Of a DNA stretch of 64,000 bases, positions 62,094 to 64,000 are shown in pieces. The notes under the pieces were generated by a model. The model made no database searches, was not told where the DNA came from, and was given only the letters and a program-made list of their open reading frames with translations. Position 1 is the first letter of the stretch. The number at the start of each line of letters is the position of its first letter. Position numbers and translations under genes: made by a program. Source of the DNA: Brachybacterium ginsengisoli (lineage in GTDB: Bacteria; Actinomycetota; Actinomycetes; Actinomycetales; Dermabacteraceae). Where the stretch lies: the NCBI RefSeq assembly GCF_002407065.1, contig NZ_CP023564.1:310001-374000 (forward strand), given 5' to 3'.

Positions 62094-63044
62094 ATGACCA
62101 CCGCCGAAGCCCTCGACGTGCCGCCCACGGCGGCCGTCGATCCCGACTCCCGCTCGATCGGGCGCGCCCGACGGCGTCGTTCCGAGAACCTCCGCGGCTG
62201 GATCTACTGCGCGCCGTTCCTCATCGCCTTCGGCCTGTTCCTGATCTGGCCCACGGTCTACGGGCTCTGGATGAGCTTCACCGGCACCAGCCTCGCCGGG
62301 ACCAACACCCAGTTCGTCGGCCTGGCGAACTGGAAGGAGGCCCTGGGGGACCCCCAGGTGTGGACCTCCCTGGGCAACACCGCCTGGTTCACCCTGCTCT
62401 CGACGATCCCGCTCGTCCTGGTCGCGATGGTGCTCGCGGTCCTGGTGAACATCGGCCTTCCCGGGCAGTGGTTCTGGCGGCTCGCCTTCTTCATGCCGTT
62501 CCTGCTGGCCTCCACCGTGGTCTCCCAGTTCTGGAACTGGATGTACAACCCGCAGCTGGGGCTGATCAACACCTTCCTGGGGTGGTTCGGGGTCACCGGT
62601 CCCGCGTGGCTGCAGGACCCGAACACCGCGATGATCTCCGTGGTCATCACCACCGTGTGGTGGACCATCGGGTTCAACTTCCTGCTCTACCTGGCCGCCC
62701 TGCAGAACATCCCCGACCAGCTCTACGAGGCCGCATCGCTCGACGGCGCGGGCTCCTGGAGGAAGTTCCTCTCGATCACGCTGCCGCAGCTGATGCCCAC
62801 CACGGTGCTGGTGCTCGTGCTCCAGCTGCTCGCCTCCCTCAAGGTCTTCGATCAGATCTATCAGATGACCGGAGGCGGCCCCGGCGGCAGCACGAGGCCG
62901 GTGCTGCTGTACATCTACGAGGTCGGCTTCACCGGCTACCGCCTGGGCTACGCCTCGGCGATCTCGTACATCTTCTTCTTCCTCATCATCATCGTCTCGG
63001 TCGCCTACATGGTGATCTCGTCCCGACGGAGCGTGAAGGCATGA
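62094..63044 (+). CDS. Carbohydrate ABC importer permease, MalF/UgpA type (cluster J)
   Basis: The 316-residue membrane protein has about six spans, an EAA loop (LYEAASLDGAG) near residue 210, WWTIGFNFLLYLAALQ and FDQIYQMTGGGPGGST. GAAGGAAAC precedes the ATG at 62094. It is paralogous to the permease at 54404. Confidence 0.92.
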   Translation: MTTAEALDVPPTAAVDPDSRSIGRARRRRSENLRGWIYCAPFLIAFGLFLIWPTVYGLWMSFTGTSLAGTNTQFVGLANWKEALGDPQVWTSLGNTAWFTLLSTIPLVLVAMVLAVLVNIGLPGQWFWRLAFFMPFLLASTVVSQFWNWMYNPQLGLINTFLGWFGVTGPAWLQDPNTAMISVVITTVWWTIGFNFLLYLAALQNIPDQLYEAASLDGAGSWRKFLSITLPQLMPTTVLVLVLQLLASLKVFDQIYQMTGGGPGGSTRPVLLYIYEVGFTGYRLGYASAISYIFFFLIIIVSVAYMVISSRRSVKA

Positions 63045-63958
63045 GCGCCGCGAACCCCACCAGCCCGACCCTGAACCGGCCCGTCCCCGGGGTGGAGGCG
63101 CCGGCGCTGGGCGCGGTGCGGACGTCCCGACGTGGCCCCGCTCCGGCGCGCATCCTGGCCTTCGTGATCCTCGCGGTCCTGGCGCTGGCCTGGCTCACGC
63201 CGGTGGCGTGGGCGGCGCTCACCTCGTTCAAGTCCGAGGCCGAGGCCGCGGCGATGCCGGTGACGATCGTTCCCGAGGACGGCTTCACGCTGCGGGCCTA
63301 CCTCAACGTGCTCACCGAGGGTCTGGTGCCCCGGTGGGCGTGGAACAGCCTGCTCACCTCCGCGGCGGTCACGCTGATCACGGTGACGATCTCGGCGCTC
63401 GCCGGCTATGCGCTCTCGCGGCTGCGGTTCGCGGGGCGGCAGATGCTGATCACCCTGATCGTCGCCTCGATCATGATCCCCGGTCAGATCCTCATCGTGC
63501 CGCTGTTCCACCTGATGCTCTCGCTGAACCTCGTGGACACCTACTGGGGGATCATCCTGCCGCAGGTGGTCGCGGCGCCGATGGTGTTCATCCTCAAGAA
63601 GTTCTTCGACCAGATCCCCTTCGAGCTCGAGGAGGCCGCACTCATGGACGGCGCGAGCCGCCTGCGGATCTTCTGGTCGATCGTGCTGCCGCTGTCGCGG
63701 CCGATCCTCGGGGCCGTCGCGATCTTCGTGTTCATCGGCGCCTGGAACAACTTCCTGTGGCCCTTCATCGTCGTCAACGATTCCACCCTGATGACGCTGC
63801 CGACGGGCCTGCAGACCGTGATCAGCGCCTACGGCATCCAGTACGCGCAGAACATGGCCCAGGCCGTCCTGGCCGCGCTCCCGCTGATCGTCGTGTTCAT
63901 GTTCTTCCAGCGCCAGATCATCAAGGGCATCGCCACCACCGGCATCGCCGGCACCTGA
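63041..63958 (+). CDS. Carbohydrate ABC importer permease, MalG/UgpE type (cluster J)
   Basis: The 305-residue membrane protein overlaps its partner by four bases (ATGA). It has about six spans, an EAA loop (LEEAALMDGAS) near residue 197 and an end FFQRQIIKGIATTGIAGT. It is paralogous to the permease at 55326. The window ends 42 bases later with nothing recognisable, so further genes of cluster J may lie to the right. Confidence 0.92.
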   Translation: MSAANPTSPTLNRPVPGVEAPALGAVRTSRRGPAPARILAFVILAVLALAWLTPVAWAALTSFKSEAEAAAMPVTIVPEDGFTLRAYLNVLTEGLVPRWAWNSLLTSAAVTLITVTISALAGYALSRLRFAGRQMLITLIVASIMIPGQILIVPLFHLMLSLNLVDTYWGIILPQVVAAPMVFILKKFFDQIPFELEEAALMDGASRLRIFWSIVLPLSRPILGAVAIFVFIGAWNNFLWPFIVVNDSTLMTLPTGLQTVISAYGIQYAQNMAQAVLAALPLIVVFMFFQRQIIKGIATTGIAGT

Positions 63959-64000
63959 GGCCCGCGCGGCAGCGCCCGCGGATCCTGCAGCGAGAGCTGC

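Noticed and set aside
1..64000. tRNA, rRNA, CRISPR arrays, insertion sequences, prophage genes or integration sites
   Set aside because: I looked for them and saw none: no transposase or integrase motifs and no regular repeat arrays. Small RNAs without strong structure could still be missed.

Overview
The window is 64 kb of GC-rich DNA with short intergenic gaps, many ATGA/GTGA stop-start overlaps, several GTG starts and substrate-binding lipoproteins that carry twin-arginine motifs. This fits a free-living or plant/soil-associated actinobacterium (Actinomycetota). A Micrococcales genus such as Brachybacterium is a guess from style only. I see no rRNA, tRNA, CRISPR array, insertion sequence or phage gene. 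Nearly every gene serves uptake or breakdown of plant-type polysaccharide, above all pectin (rhamnogalacturonan I, RG-I) and its arabinose and galactose side chains.

Layout. (A) 92-10399, minus strand: a secreted PL4 rhamnogalacturonan lyase, a Gfo/Idh/MocA oxidoreductase, a six-hairpin-type glycosidase, a complete LplABC-type importer (binding protein plus two permeases) and a LacI regulator. (B) 10507-25473: a second LacI gene on the minus strand, then on the plus strand a YesU-like DUF1961 protein, a YesL-like DUF624 protein, an LplABC-type importer, a secreted PL11 lyase, a leaderless-looking PL26 exo-lyase, rhamnose mutarotase, an HSL-type esterase, a BNR_4 beta-propeller protein and a GH43 enzyme. 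(C) 25751-34085: a third LplABC-type importer, a second YesL, a GH35 beta-galactosidase and a ROK regulator. (D) 34099-38283, minus strand: a DUF1330 protein, a third YesL and a fourth importer. (E) 38499-40326: a DUF1206 membrane protein and an ATP-grasp enzyme, the only genes without an obvious sugar link. (F) 40422-48202, minus strand: GH27, an alditol-oxidase-like flavoenzyme, araA, araD, araB and a LacI regulator. (G) 48605-52569: a ChvE/GguA/GguB-type arabinose/galactose importer. (H) 53018-56237, (I) 56358-60416 with a GH43, and (J) 60617-63958: three more CUT1 importers.

Working model (inference): secreted PL4 and PL11 cut the RG-I backbone outside the cell. Lipoprotein-fed importers bring in the oligosaccharides. 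PL26, GH35, GH43, GH27, the six-hairpin enzyme and the BNR_4 protein finish the breakdown inside. Rhamnose is handed on through the mutarotase, and arabinose goes through AraA-AraB-AraD to xylulose 5-phosphate. None of the seven CUT1 importers carries its own ATPase, so a shared MsiK/UgpC-type ATPase encoded elsewhere is expected. The only ATPase here belongs to the CUT2 system.

Regulation is unusually readable. LacI-type operators occur as matched sets: two flank the promoter region of cluster B, two flank the arabinose regulator (one before araB, one before chvE), and two near-identical promoter-operator units sit before the paralogous binding proteins of clusters H and J. Strong GC-rich hairpins follow three of the binding-protein genes.
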